A stretch of 64,000 bases of DNA from Phytophthora hibernalis (taxonomy: Eukaryota; Oomycota; Peronosporomycetes; Peronosporales; Peronosporaceae), in assembly GCA_012656075.1 (NCBI GenBank), contig JAAKBF010000224.1, forward strand, positions 62,001-126,000. The letters run 5' to 3'. Position numbers and translations under genes: made by a program. The stretch's first letter is position 1. Each line of letters begins with the position of its first letter. Shown in pieces: positions 11,801 through 22,671 of the stretch. Below the pieces are notes generated by a model, which saw only the letters and a program-made list of their open reading frames with translations, was not told where the DNA came from and searched no databases.

Positions 11801-13706
11801 GTGAAAACGTTGACTCGAGCAGTGATGAGGAAGATATTAAACCTGTTGATCGTCGTGCTGCTGGACCAGAAATTACAGGTATTGATGATGAGGTGGAATC
11901 GGAAAGTGAAGTGCTTTCGTTGAGTTCATCTCGGGAAAGTCATAAGGTCGATCTCATATCGATCCCCTCGAGCGAAAGTGAAGATAAAGGGGCGACTCAG
12001 CAAGCGATGTCGATGGTGTACAATCCGCTCATGACGAACCACTACGCACACAAGCGTCACTTTCTTGTTCGAGGAAATCGATTGAAGATAATGCTATCGG
12101 TAGCACGACGGAGTCTCTTTCTGTAAGTATTGCGCTCGATGTAAATAAGCTGGAGCTCAAAATGTCTTCACGTACCAATGATGCTGCCCTTGGTTCGTGT
12201 GTGGGTAATTTGAAACCAGAAGCTGCGCTTGATAAAGATGCGAACGAAGGGCAGCCTGAAAGTGACACCCAATACTCTGGCGAACAAGCCGTTCAATATG
12301 CCGATGAAGCTGTTCAGGTTGACAGCACGACGGAGCCTCCTTCTGTAAATATTGGGCTCGATGTAAACAAGCTGGAGCTCACAATGTCTTCACATACCAA
12401 TGATGCTGCACATGGTTCGTGTGTGAGTAATTTGAAGCCAGAAGTTTCGCTTGCTAAAAATGCGAGCGAAGGGCAGCCTGAAAGTGATACCCATTACCCT
12501 GGCGAACAAACCGTTCGATATGCCGATAAAGCTGTTCAGGTTGACAGCACGACGGGACCTCCTTCTGTAAATATTGGGCTCGATGTAAATGGGCAGCCTG
12601 AAAGTGATACCACTTACTCTGGCGAACAAACTGTTCAATATGTTGATAAAGCTGTTCAGATTGACCTCGTTGAGCTGGAGATCCTGAACGTGATACCACC
12701 TCCTACTCATATTGGGCAAGGTATCAATTCGAAACTTGGCAGTGCTGTCGAAGTTATTGCCCCGAGTTGTGAGAAGAATTCAACAGCTGATGTGGGTTGT
12801 GATGCAATGGAGAGTGTGGATATATTTTGCTCTAGTGAAGATAATAGCGATTTGGAGAGCAAGGCATTCGAATCCTCTATCACAAGTGAGCTGGAAATGA
12901 AAACAGAGGTGGATCAAGAAGTTTCGGAGTCAACTACAACGGGTAGTAAAGTTGTCATCACCGGTAGCTCCTACGGACAGAAGGACGCCGATGCAGCGCC
13001 ACCTGAACTGAAAATTGAAAAGTTAGAGCTGGTTTACGAAATGCTGCGTGAAATGCGGGATTTCTATTTCACAAAGCCATTACCAGACCCAGTCCGAGAT
13101 CATAACGTTTCGAGGAACGAAAAACAGCAGATAGCAAGCGAGAAGGTCAGCGATGCACGGTACAGGTGCTCCAGTCCTGATCGTTCGAAGGAATTCACTT
13201 CACTCTCTCGGAGAGACTTCAGACTATCTGTGGCTAAGGATCCTAGCTCGCCCCTGGCGAGAAATTCGCCTTGCGACGATGATGTAACAAGAATGCCACC
13301 TGGCGACGATTTTCGCAAAGGATATGCGGATAATACCCAAAAAGTTCTGCCCAAGTTGTACTTAGCTGAGAGAGCTCCACTCGATGACACTAAGTCAGCA
13401 ACTATATTGCGCCGATCGCTGTTTAATGCTGGAGAAAGGAAGCAGCAACGTGACACCCACGTCACACTAATGTCGTCATCTGACGTGTGGACAACTCCAC
13501 AACGAAAAGAAGTCCTGTATAGCGCCATGAAGAAGGAGGATCATTCCTCTGTTCGCTCACTTTTTGCACACGACTCGGAGACGGAACGAATTGCCCGAAT
13601 CATGCAAGGGAGCATGAACTATTGGATGAAAGAGGATAGCAACTCAAGCTGTGACGACGAAGTTAGCGATGATGAGGATGCGGCTGATGATGATTGTTAC
13701 TTTTGA
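5814..13706 (+). CDS. C2CD3: C2CD3-like centriole elongation protein with acidic repeat tail (frame breaks)
   Basis: The N-terminus carries the C2CD3 N-terminal C2 signature (SLVRVRWWGE, then LFRP, then YPVRVPPEQLVAYFSDM). Later pieces match internal and final C2 domains of animal C2CD3: IVEVWMHAS..LLGLSKLPL at about 8219-8310, then GHLRARVCIG, and near the end VGKVQVDLSLFSRGW. In animals C2CD3 drives centriole elongation and distal appendage assembly. Introns include 8135-8218, 8314-8381, 8527-8611, 10209-10273 and 10518-10587. After the last C2 domain a Ser/Asp/Glu-rich tail of ~850 residues follows (from about 11065), with internal ~74-residue repeats. About ten frame changes are needed (near 6345, 7397, 7990, 9345, 9810, 10200-10430, 10737, 10917, 11057, 12075), mostly single missing bases in homopolymers. 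It may be error-laden sequence or a decaying gene. Confidence 0.72.
12088..12664 (+). repeat. Coding tandem repeat in the C2CD3-like tail
   Basis: A ~220 bp unit beginning STTEPPSVNIGLDVNKLEL and ending EQ.VQYADKAVQ is present as two full copies (about 12094-12315 and 12324-12540), followed by a shortened third (about 12546-12664) that skips the middle. The repeats are in frame and acidic. Recombination between units would change tail length without breaking the frame. Confidence 0.75.
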
Positions 13707-13713
13707 GTGAAGT

Positions 13714-16060
13714 TTACTTTCTAGGTTTCGATTTTCGGGACCCTGTCCGTCTGAGCTTCTCATAGAAGGATGCCTTCGGTTGCTGATCTTCACCTGTGGC
13801 TTGATCAAGTTGGTCGATACTCTCGGTATTGCCAATACTACTTGAACTCGATGCTTCCATCGCACCTGTTCTCTCGTTGTGCCCCAAAGATACGGGTACA
13901 GCGGTGGTACCTATCTCAGGAACCACTTTACCGCTACGCATTCTTTCTAAGAGTGACGTCCGCTCCATGCATTCACGATGAACCGTTTGCTGAAGGAGCG
14001 CAATTTCCTGGCGAAAACACAGGACATGTAAGAATGAGACTCGTTCTGTCGGACGAGCGCAGACGAACCCACGTACCCGATCTTTTGCTTAAGCGTTTGT
14101 CGAAGCTGACCGATAACCCTTTCGGTGTCGTGAGATTCCTGGTTGTTGGATTCTTCTCGAGATGGTTTTCTATTATCATCTTTCTTGGCTTGCGAAGCGA
14201 CCTGAGGTCCTGATGGTTGTTCTCGCCGGTGTTCTATTTGAGCCTGTAAATTCTGCAATTGTAGTTGGAGCTCTGCATTTCTATCTTGGAGGTGTTTGCT
14301 CCTCTGTTCGTCTTCGTCTCGGGAATTTCCAGCTTCTTGCAGAGTACTTGCCAATCTTTTCTCCAAGGCAATTCGTGTAGCTTCTGCTTCCTCCGCCACT
14401 TTTGCTGTACGAACATGAACATTTTGTGTCATTGAAATGTAAAGCTGTACATATACATCAGACAGACTTCTGACCTTGTCATGTTCACTTGAATCGAGTC
14501 TTGCTTGCAGTCCCTGGAGAATATTTTCGAAATTGGTACAGTTGCGTTTGGCTTCCTGCATTACAAGGATCAATCAATGGGGTGGCACTACTAAAAAATG
14601 CTGTGAAAGTTGTACCTCTCGTTCGCTGGCATTTTGTAGAGCTCGATCTTTCCACTCATTTGCTCGCCGCTCTGCATCCCGAAGCTGTGCAAGCAAAATG
14701 GCTCAGTGGGGCATTCATCCATTCGCTTTTCATCTGTAGACCCAACCTACCCTTTCATCTATCACCCATATCGCCTGTCGAGACGATTCTTCACCTCGTG
14801 TCTGGAGTTCTTGCGTCTCTTTCTTGAGATGCTCCAGATAGTTGTTTTGACTTGTCTTCAGTTCTTCGATGGCCCTCACGTGGTCTCGTTGGAGACGGCT
14901 GATTTCAGCTCCATGCTCGCCGCGCAACTTCTCTAAATCTCGGACATAGTCTCCCTTCACCTTTTCTGTGGATGAAGTACTCACGCTTAGTTGACCTCGC
15001 AACTGGTCCGCTCGAAGACGCAGAGCCTTGAGTTCGTCTTCATACTTGTATTTATCATCTTTGAATCGTCCGTTTTCAGAAAGCAGTTGAGCTCGACTCT
15101 TCTCGAGGGTTTGCAGCTGATGCTTGAGTTGAATTACATCGCTGTTCAATTGGGAAGTTGACTTGCGTTCTGCGTCGCCTGCAGTCACGACACGAGCGAG
15201 TTCTTCTCGAATCGCAGCTAACTGCACTTCTAATTGCCGTGCAGTATCTGCCTCCACCTCAACGCGCTCGTTCGTGGCTAAAAGTTTCTGCTTCAAAACA
15301 TCGCGCTGGGTAACAATTTGCCGTTCGGCCACTGTCCAGTGTGTTTGGTTCTCTGCAACTTTGGACTCGAGCTCTCGAATACGCTGCTGGTCTTTCTCCT
15401 GCTGTTCCTTGAACGAAGCCTCCTGTGATTCTGACATCAGTTTACAGCTCGCTGCTTGACTCGATAGGTGCAAAATCTCGTTCCTCATTTTCTGCTCCAC
15501 AAGCGAGTGTGCTAGCTTCAGTTCTTCTTCGCTGCGCTGGAAGCTTATCTGCTGCTCCCTAGAGACCTCCCTAGAGACCGACAATTCTGTTTGAACTTGC
15601 TGTAGTAGCTCTGACGCCGCTTGGGTTTCGGTGCGATTTGCCTCGTTCTGTTCTGCAAGCTGCCCAATGCTGACACTGCAAGTCGCTACCAGCACAGCAA
15701 AATTGTCCTTCAACCCGGTTACTTGCAAACGTAGATCTCTTGCCACTGATCGTTCACGCTCCATAAACCGCACAAATTCCTGTTCATCAAGAGCGACAGT
15801 TAGCTGCTGGCTACAGTGAGCAGGAAAATATTAACATGACGAACTCGGAATGTTTTCTTGTACTGCTTCACTGTGGTCTGCAGTGTCTGCACCTCGCCAA
15901 ACACAAAATAGCTGACGCCACAAAATGTGCAGGCCGTGTCCTCCTCCGGCATTTGCTGGATCTCATCGGGTAGTGCACGTGCTGGAGCTGTATACAATTC
16001 CTCCAACGTAGGATCACGAAGACCATCCTGATGACCCGAGAGAGGAGGCAACGCTGCCAT
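13714..16060 (-). CDS. LEKR1-like coiled-coil protein
   Basis: Starting at the ATG complementary to 16058-16060, the first exon (16060-15864) encodes LPDEIQQMPEEDTACTFCGV followed by SYFVFGE. This resembles the N-terminal CxxCGVSY motif of vertebrate LEKR1. A 53 bp intron (15863-15811) follows, then ~350 residues of continuous coiled coil to about 14760, a small exon near 14690-14622, more coiled coil (about 14560-14110), and a last exon starting near 14010 that reads EIALLQQTVHRECMERTSLL to the stop at 13714-13716. LEKR1 function is poorly known, and a centrosomal or ciliary role is only a guess from the coiled coil. One internal junction (about 14485-14410) could be an intron or coding. Its stop is 7 bp from the stop of the C2CD3-like gene on the other strand. 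Confidence 0.6.
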
Positions 16061-16794
16061 GTTGCGTTCTTTGGATTGGTCGCAAAACACTACGGGTCGC
16101 GGCGGTTGAACAGGAACAGAACTGGAGTTTCGTTCTTGCAGCTGTAACTTGAGCCGATCACAAGGACAAGCTGATTAATGTGGCCTGGTTAGCTAGAAAC
16201 CAAAGAGCTTTCCAATTCGCATTGAATACAGTGGTAGATAGATGAGGATCCCGTCAATATGAATGATATTTTAGGTATGGATGGCTTTCAAAGGAATGCG
16301 CACTTCTTGTACAACGACAACTTTCGTGGTGGCACAATTTTCTTCAAAACTGTCATGTTTTTGTCTGCAGCTCAAATGATTCTTTCTACATGTACTAGAG
16401 GCGTAGCCTTAGGCTGGGAGGAGTTGACTAAGATTCTTTTTTAAATTAAGCTCGCGCCTCATTGAATTTTTAAATTTTCGTGTGCCCCTACCGGTGCATT
16501 TGCATCTTGTTGTCTTTGCCAGAGAAAACGCGTTTGGAAACACATACGAGAAGCCTAGCAGCACCATGTATGGATACAACGTCCCGTTCACACCGGGTAG
16601 AACCCGAGCAGGTAATGATGAATGCGCAAGTATAGCTTGCGCAGCATGTCCTGAGAATCGTAACCTTGGCGCCCTTCCAAATCTACATCTTACCTTCTCG
16701 GGCCAAAGCGACTGCGTGACTCGTTTAACGAAGATAGCGCACTGTGCCCAACAACATTCGGAACTCCACCATCCACAAGATACACATAATATTT
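16061..16794. other. Intergenic region, no gene seen
   Basis: This region lies between the LEKR1-like start and the inverted hydrolase fragment. It is AT-rich and has no conserved reading frame. It should contain the divergent promoter of the LEKR1-like gene. Confidence 0.5.
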
Positions 16795-16923
16795 AGAGAA
16801 GCCGATCCCAATCAGAACATCCGTCGACTTCTTCAACAACAAGTGACTAAACGTGTCCATTGCCATCAAATACCAACTCTTGCAATCACCACATTCGCCT
16901 TTCACTCTCGGAGATTTCGGATT
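16795..16923 (-). pseudogene. Inverted fragment of the neighbouring hydrolase gene
   Basis: The reverse complement of 16795-16923 matches 17199-17331 inside the first hydrolase gene almost base for base. The differences I can see are one missing GAA codon in the lysine run and one substitution. Translated on the minus strand it reads KGECGDCKSWYLMAMDTFS, the same peptide as the gene. The fragment covers ~43 codons, breaks off just before the nucleophile motif, and lacks both ends of the gene. Confidence 0.9.
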
Positions 16924-17009
16924 CTGGCATCAAAGCCAACTCAAAAATCGCGATTCGTACTTACTGTTAGTTATCAGATCTGATTTTGCCCAATCTTACA
17001 AGAAGCTCG

Positions 17010-17991
17010 ATGGTGGTGACGCTGCTGTTTGCTCATGCTTGCGGGTTCTCTAAGGAGATGTGGGAGCCTGTAATGCGTCGTTTGAAGGAGTCCGATGTCG
17101 TTCAACGTGTGGAGACGGAGTTCGTGAGCTTCGATTTCCCCTATCACGGAAGTCGGAGCGACTTCGAGTTAGCGGAGACTTTGAAAGTGGATACGAGGAA
17201 TCCGAAATCTCCGAGAGTGAAAGGCGAATGTGGTGATTGCAAGAGTTGGTATTTGATGGCAATGGACACGTTTAGTTACTTGTTGTTGAAGAAGAAGTCG
17301 ACGGATGTTCTGATTGGGATCGGCTTCTCTATGGGTTCTGGGGCGCTGTGGACGGTTGAAATCCTGAATCCTGGTACGTTTGACGCGTTGATTCTGATCG
17401 AACCGACGCTGGACACCAGGACTCCGAGGACGGAAGCAGTGCGATCGTACTTAGTGGCAACAGCGTTGCGGCGCTCATCTTCGTGGTTGGTTTGCGACCT
17501 TTTCCAGTTTTATTGTATTTTTGTGAAAAGTACTATTAACTTGCGTCTGTGTTAGGCCGTCACGAGCTGCAGCTGAAGAGTACTTTACGACACACCAGGC
17601 ATTTACTGCGTGGGATGGTGAAGCATTGGCTGCGCACTTGAGTGGTGCTCTGATTGAGAAGGAGGATGGTTCCGTCTCGCTTGCTTGCGACCCTAGACTG
17701 GAAGCCTCCATGTACTCGATGGAGGCGCTCGACTTCTCCGACCAGGAACTTCAACAGCCCAAGTGTCCGATCCGCTTCCATTGGAGCAGTGAGTCCACCA
17801 TGTGCTTCGAGAAGATGCTAAAGGCAGTCGAGGCCAAGAGTCCGCACATCTACACTGTACGTGAGGGAATGCAAGGCCTCGGACACTTGGTCGTGATGGA
17901 AAGTCCAGCACTGACGGCTGCGAATATCGCCGCGGAACTGGAGCAACTTCAGCCGTTCATGTCCAAAGCCACTTCAAAGGCGAAGTTGTAG
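17010..17991 (+). CDS. Alpha/beta-hydrolase paralogue 1
   Basis: Two exons: 17010-17485 and 17556-17991. The product has ~300 residues. N-terminal strand and oxyanion region: VTLLFAHACGFSKEMWEPV. The probable nucleophile is in GFSMG (G-x-S-x-G). The late part has FHWSSES and GHLVVME, where the catalytic His would sit. Fold and family are clear but the substrate is unknown. It differs from its neighbours in having HA for HG at the oxyanion position and GFSMG for GHSMG. A 70 bp intron lies after the W of SSSW, at the same site as in paralogues 3, 5 and 6. A 133 bp part of exon 1 is duplicated in inverted orientation upstream. Confidence 0.85.
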
Positions 17992-18134
17992 GCGAAGGTG
18001 GAGGGTTTCGTAGCATCTTATCGTCATTTTCGCCAAACTCTTGTTCTTCAAGTTGAAGTCTCCTAAAATACCCAAATAGAGGACCCCACATTTTGTTCAC
18101 GTCAACGATCTTCAAAGATACTTCAGAAGTACCG

Positions 18135-19058
18135 ATGTCTCCTACAGCGGCTACGTTCCTCTTCGCCCATGGCGGAGGTTTCTGCAAGCAGATCTGGGAC
18201 CCAATCATCCGTCGATTCAAGAGTTCGCCCTTGGTGCAGCAGGTTGCAACCGACTTCGTGACTTTCGACTTCCCTACCACGGAACCAAACGAGACGAATC
18301 TGTTGCGCCCAAACTGGAAATCAAGGACACGAACAGTCCGCGTGTGTGGCATCCAGCGCAAAATCTGGTGCCAACAACCACCGCAGAAGTGCAGCTCAAG
18401 TGCAACAATTGCGGGAGAAATATGAAGCTCAGAAGTCGAGACCGGCGCTCATTGGCGTCGGTCACTCGATGGGGCGGGAGCTCTTTGGAACGCTGAGATG
18501 AAGGACCCAGGGACCTTTGACGCTCTCATTCTGTTCGAACCTGTGTACGGACTTGAGAAAGGCGAGATGGGAGACAAAGTCTCGAGCTTCCTGGTGTCTG
18601 TGACGCTGCAAAGAGAGTCGACGTGGTCATCCAGGAAGCAGGCGGAGGACTATTTCGCGAACCTTAAAAACTTCAGTTCTTGGGATCGGGAGTCCCTCGC
18701 TGCGTATATAGAAGGAGCTCTCGTCGAGGATGAAGCGACTGGGAAAACGGTCTTGGCGTGTCACCCGCAGATCGAGGCGTCGTTGTATTGCCACGACATC
18801 CTCCGCTTTACGGACGACGAACTGAAACGACCCAAGTGCAGCGTTCACTTTCACAGAGGAGAACGCTCGAACATGTTCTTTACGCAGTACTTTGAAGCTG
18901 CGGTGGAGAAATGCCCCGACATCTACTCGATAGATGAACCTATGAAGAAGTGCTCGCACTTGCTGGTGCTTGAGGATCCGACAACGACTGCCAACAAGAT
19001 TTTGACTGATCTGGCGAACACGGCGCTATTTCGACAGGACCCAGCAAGTCGGATCTAA
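18135..19058 (+). CDS. Alpha/beta-hydrolase paralogue 2, three frame breaks (possible pseudogene)
   Basis: It opens with FLFAHGGGFCKQIWDPIIRR and ends with the family's SHLLVLEDP region and a stop at 19056-19058. Keeping the family alignment needs one extra base near 18272-18274 (CCC), one near 18392 and one at 18471-18474 (GGGG, inside the GHSMG nucleophile motif). No intron is present at the family's intron site (STWSSRKQ is continuous). The 3' half is a clean 186-residue frame. Three breaks in one 0.9 kb member of a family could mean a dead copy, though the missing-base pattern is the same as in conserved genes elsewhere in the window. Confidence 0.7.
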
Positions 19059-19190
19059 CTCGAGACGATAACATGGACACTCTAGCGAGCAGAACGCTCG
19101 TCAATTATGTTCGTTTATTGTTTTTGAATTTTTAACGCGTCATTTGTACATGTTTTGCGGTGCTTCTCACACAAATTCACACTTCTGTGC

Positions 19191-20176
19191 CTACAGGCGC
19201 GAATGTGGCAGCGCTTCATCACCCGGAATGAGATCCGTTAGGTCCTTCAGCACGCCGTTCGCACATTCAGCTGGGTTCTCCATCACCAATGCATGTGAAA
19301 GGCCAGGCATCAATGGACGCGTTCGGTAAATCTCGGGAAGCTTTGTCGCCATTTCCCCAAACGCTTTTCCATTGTGGATCTTGGATCTGCCACCTCCATG
19401 AAAGGTAATGAGACAGTGAGGACGTTGTTGGAGTTCATCGGAAAGGTGCAATGGTGTGTGGCAGTAGAGTGAAGCTTCGATCAACGGGTGACATGCCAAC
19501 GTAACCGAACCATCTTCTTCGTCGATAAGACCACCACGGAGATAGCCAGCAAGAGCTTCACGATCCCATCGCGCAAAGTTCCTGAGCTTGTAGAAGTGAT
19601 CGTCCGCTGCCAGTCGTGTTGGCCTAACAAGTATCACAACATGTTCACAATTGCAACATTCACGAAGCACAACTAACCAACGTACCATTTGGCTTCACGT
19701 TGCAGTGCCAAGGCCACCAAAAAGTCCACGGTGAAGTCGTTCTCCGGTGTGCGGATCCCGTATCCAGGCTCGAACAGGCTCAGAGCAGCAAATGTACCGG
19801 GATACATAACCTCCGTCTTCCAGAGCGCCATGGCTCCCATGGAATGACCAACGCCGATCAACGGCCTATGGTCACTATGTCCTTGAGCTCTTTGGTTTGC
19901 TCGAATTTGCTGCACTTGCTGCCAAACTTGTTGCGGCGCCCACGTCGTGATGTCCCTGGCCGGGTGACTCACCCGTGGTTTGTCTGGGTTACTGCGATCC
20001 ACTTGAGCTGCCACCGAGTGGTCGTAGTTACTACCATGCCAATTGAAATCGAACGCCACGAACTCGGCACCAGAAAGTAGAGGAGCGTCTTTCAACCGCC
20101 GAACGATGGGATCCCAGCAATTCTTGCAGAAACCACCGCCATGCACGAACAACAGTGTTACCGGTGCTCGAGTCAT
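19191..20176 (-). CDS. Alpha/beta-hydrolase paralogue 3
   Basis: Exon 1 is 20176-19686 (MTRAPVTLLFVHGGGFCKNC, nucleophile GVGHSMG). A 62 bp intron (19685-19624) splits the TGG codon, and exon 2 is 19623-19191. The product has ~307 residues and is intact. Late motifs are ITFHGGGRSK and LSHALVMENP. It is the only member on the minus strand and is divergent from paralogue 4 across 188 bp, which should hold both promoters. Confidence 0.86.
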
Positions 20177-20193
20177 CTTTGATGCAAATTGTC

Positions 20194-20201
20194 AAGTGAG
20201 A
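20194..20201 (-). promoter_or_regulatory. TCTCACTT initiator-like element of hydrolase 3
   Basis: On the minus strand TCTCACTTGACAATTTG lies 18-34 bp before the ATG. It resembles the oomycete initiator plus flanking element (TCATTYYNCAWTTT) with one changed base. The octamer recurs before hydrolases 4, 5 and 6. Confidence 0.45.
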
Positions 20202-20314
20202 CGATGAAGGCCACCCGGTGAACCTTCAAGTTGGGTGACGTCAACCACGGCACGAGTATGACACGCATCAACGTGAAAGCTCAGCAAACAGTTGCATGCG
20301 TTCGTGCTCGACGG

Positions 20315-20322
20315 TCTCACTT
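20315..20322 (+). promoter_or_regulatory. TCTCACTT initiator-like element of hydrolase 4
   Basis: The octamer lies 42 bp before the ATG at 20365, the spacing expected for an oomycete transcription start with a short 5' UTR. It is shared with three other genes of the cluster. Confidence 0.45.
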
Positions 20323-20364
20323 GATGATCATTTCTCGATTGGAGCTGGAAGACGAAAGTTGTCG

Positions 20365-21309
20365 ATGTCTCGCAACACGAAGGTGACGCTGTTGTTCGCC
20401 CATGGCGGCGGGTTTTGTAAAGAGACGTGGGATCCGATCACTCGACGTCTGAGTGAGTTGCAACTGCTGGAGGACGTCCCGACGGACATCGTCACGTTCG
20501 ACTTCCCGTACCACGGCGACAAGCACGACCCCGCGGTGTTGCAGTCATTTCAAGTGGATCGGAGCAACCCGAGAGCTCCCCGAGTGTGGAATGAGCAGCA
20601 CGATCTTGTTGAGTGGGTGGCGGGGGCAGTGCAGGAACAAGTGGCACAATGGAAGGAGAAGGTGAAGATGGAGGACCCTGAAGGAAAACTTGAGCACAAA
20701 CTCATCGGCGTCGGGCACTCGATGGGGTCGGCAGGACTTTGGGCGACGGAAGTGGTTCATCCAGGGACTTTCGAGGGGCTCATTTTGTTTGAGCCCGTGC
20801 TCGCTCAGAACTCCCCAGAGACCGACTATATGGTGGACTTCATGGTCGCCCTCACTCTTCAACGTGCGACGACTTGGCCCTCTCGAACTGCAGCACAAGA
20901 GCATTTCTACAACTTGAGGAACTTTGCAAAATGGGATCGCGAGACGCTGGATGGATACCTTCGAGGTGGTCTTGTTGAAGCAGGTGATGGTTCTGTCACG
21001 TTGGCCTGTCACCCGAACATTGAGTCGTCGCTGTATTGCCAGAAACCTTTGTGGTTGACAGAGCACGAGCTGCAACAACCCAAATGTCCGATCATTTTCC
21101 ATTGGGGAAGTCGCTCCAAGATGTGGTTCCGAGACCGATTCGAGTCTCTTCAGAGCAAGTGGCCACACATCTACACTGTGAGAGACCCGATGGAGGGCAA
21201 CTCGCATGTGCTGGTGCTCGAGAATCCCTCACTCGCAGCGGAGAAAATCTCACAAGACCTCGCGGAGCTGGAACCGTACAAGGTTGGCGATGTGGGAAGT
21301 TCACCATAG
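20365..21309 (+). CDS. Alpha/beta-hydrolase paralogue 4 (single exon)
   Basis: A clean 314-residue frame. Motifs: LLFAHGGGFCKETWDPITRR (oxyanion loop), DFPYHGDKHDP, nucleophile GVGHSMGSAGLW, FHWGSRSKMW and the late SHVLVLENP. There is no signal peptide or membrane segment, so a soluble cytoplasmic or peroxisomal enzyme is likely. The C-terminus GSSP is not a PTS1 signal. It lacks the intron found in paralogues 1, 3, 5 and 6. The ester or lactone substrate is unknown. Confidence 0.88.
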   Translation: MSRNTKVTLLFAHGGGFCKETWDPITRRLSELQLLEDVPTDIVTFDFPYHGDKHDPAVLQSFQVDRSNPRAPRVWNEQHDLVEWVAGAVQEQVAQWKEKVKMEDPEGKLEHKLIGVGHSMGSAGLWATEVVHPGTFEGLILFEPVLAQNSPETDYMVDFMVALTLQRATTWPSRTAAQEHFYNLRNFAKWDRETLDGYLRGGLVEAGDGSVTLACHPNIESSLYCQKPLWLTEHELQQPKCPIIFHWGSRSKMWFRDRFESLQSKWPHIYTVRDPMEGNSHVLVLENPSLAAEKISQDLAELEPYKVGDVGSSP

Positions 21310-21578
21310 CACAACTAATTGGCTTGCTACGGTGATGTAAGGCCATTGCAATGGTTCTACTTCGTACGATGCTTGTGCTGTGACTGAAATCGATCGTTGA
21401 ATGAATTGAACTTGCGAACAAACTTCAGGCTCAGAGTTTTTGCCTCTCCGTTTCGTGCGATTTAAAAAGAAATGAATAATCAAAACGTTACTAAACGTAT
21501 AATAATGAACAAACACGTTTTGACAAATTGATTATCTATTAATACTGTACCGGTCGGTAGTAGAAGCTGATTTGAAAG

Positions 21579-21586
21579 TCTCACTT
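21579..21586 (+). promoter_or_regulatory. TCTCACTT initiator-like element of hydrolase 5
   Basis: The octamer lies 16 bp before the ATG at 21603, in the context TTGAAAGTCTCACTTTTG. The flanks resemble those of hydrolase 6 (TTCAAAATCTCACTTTCG). Confidence 0.45.
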
Positions 21587-21602
21587 TTGTGAGAAGTGTG
21601 TG

Positions 21603-22567
21603 ATGAGTAAGACGACGTCTCCCGTGCTGTTGTTCGCGCATGGCGCAGGCTTCTGCAAGGAAACGTGGACCCCAATCATTCGCCACATGAAGCAATCGCC
21701 TCTACTGCAGATTGCACCTGGTGTGGATTTCGTGAGCTTGGATCTGCCGTACCACGGAGCCAATCGGGACAACAGCGAACCTGCCCGAGTGGACGAAAGA
21801 GGCCCCCACGCGACCCACCCAGCAAATGACACAATTGCCTTAGGGTCCAATATGCTTCTGGAGAAGGCTCAGGCCTTGGGATCAGCTGGGCGACCGGTGA
21901 TTGGGATCGGCCACTCGATGGGCGCTGCAGCCCTTTGGAAGGCGGAGGTGACTAGCCCCGGAACGTTCAAGGGACTGGTGCTGTTTGAGCCAATCTACGG
22001 ACCTCCAGTGAGGAAAGGGACGTACAATTTCATGGCGGATGTGACGTTGAAACGCGAGTGGAAATGGTACTGTACTGCTTTGGTATCTATCCGATCGATT
22101 ATGTCCATGCTAATGGGGGATCCTGTTATTGTAGGGATTCGAGAGAAGAGGCGGTCGCCTTCTTTGAGAACTGGAAAGGCTTTTCGGCGTGGGACCGCGA
22201 GAGTCTTGCGAGCTGGATGGAAGGAGCTGTTGTTCCTGATGACAACGATAGCAAGGTTGTTGTGTTGGCGTGCCACCCTACCATCGAAGCCTCCATCTAT
22301 TCTGGTGGTCGGTTGTGGCTCTCAGAGAAGGAGCAAGCGAAGCCCAAGTGCACCACGACGTTCCACAGCGGCAGTCTGACCAGACTGTACCGTCCAGAGC
22401 TTTTCGAAGAGATCGCAGGTCGCAATCCTGAAATCTACAAGATCCACGCTCCCATGGTTGGCAAGTCGCACCTAATGGTGTTCGAGGACCCGGAAGCCTG
22501 CGCGAAGGCCATCGTATCGGACCTCGAAGCGTTGGAATGCTTCCAAGCCGCAGGTTCCCGACTGTAA
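21603..22567 (+). CDS. Alpha/beta-hydrolase paralogue 5
   Basis: Two exons, 21603-22066 and 22135-22567, with the 68 bp intron splitting the conserved TGG codon. Motifs: LLFAHGAGFCKETWTPIIRH, DLPYHGANRD, nucleophile GIGHSMGAAALW, TFHSGSLTRL and SHLMVFEDPEA. The frame is intact at ~298 residues. It is closest in sequence to paralogue 6, which follows in the same direction with a similar promoter, so these two probably arose by a local tandem duplication. Confidence 0.87.
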
Positions 22568-22647
22568 GGTGTATGGTAGTATTTGGGACTATTTTGTTTT
22601 CATAATCGCGACCTTAATCGACCACGTCGGCATTTTGCGTTTCAAAA

Positions 22648-22655
22648 TCTCACTT
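22648..22655 (+). promoter_or_regulatory. TCTCACTT initiator-like element of hydrolase 6
   Basis: The octamer lies 16 bp before the ATG at 22672, at the same distance as in paralogue 5. Confidence 0.45.
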
Positions 22656-22671
22656 TCGAAGTGACGTAGCC

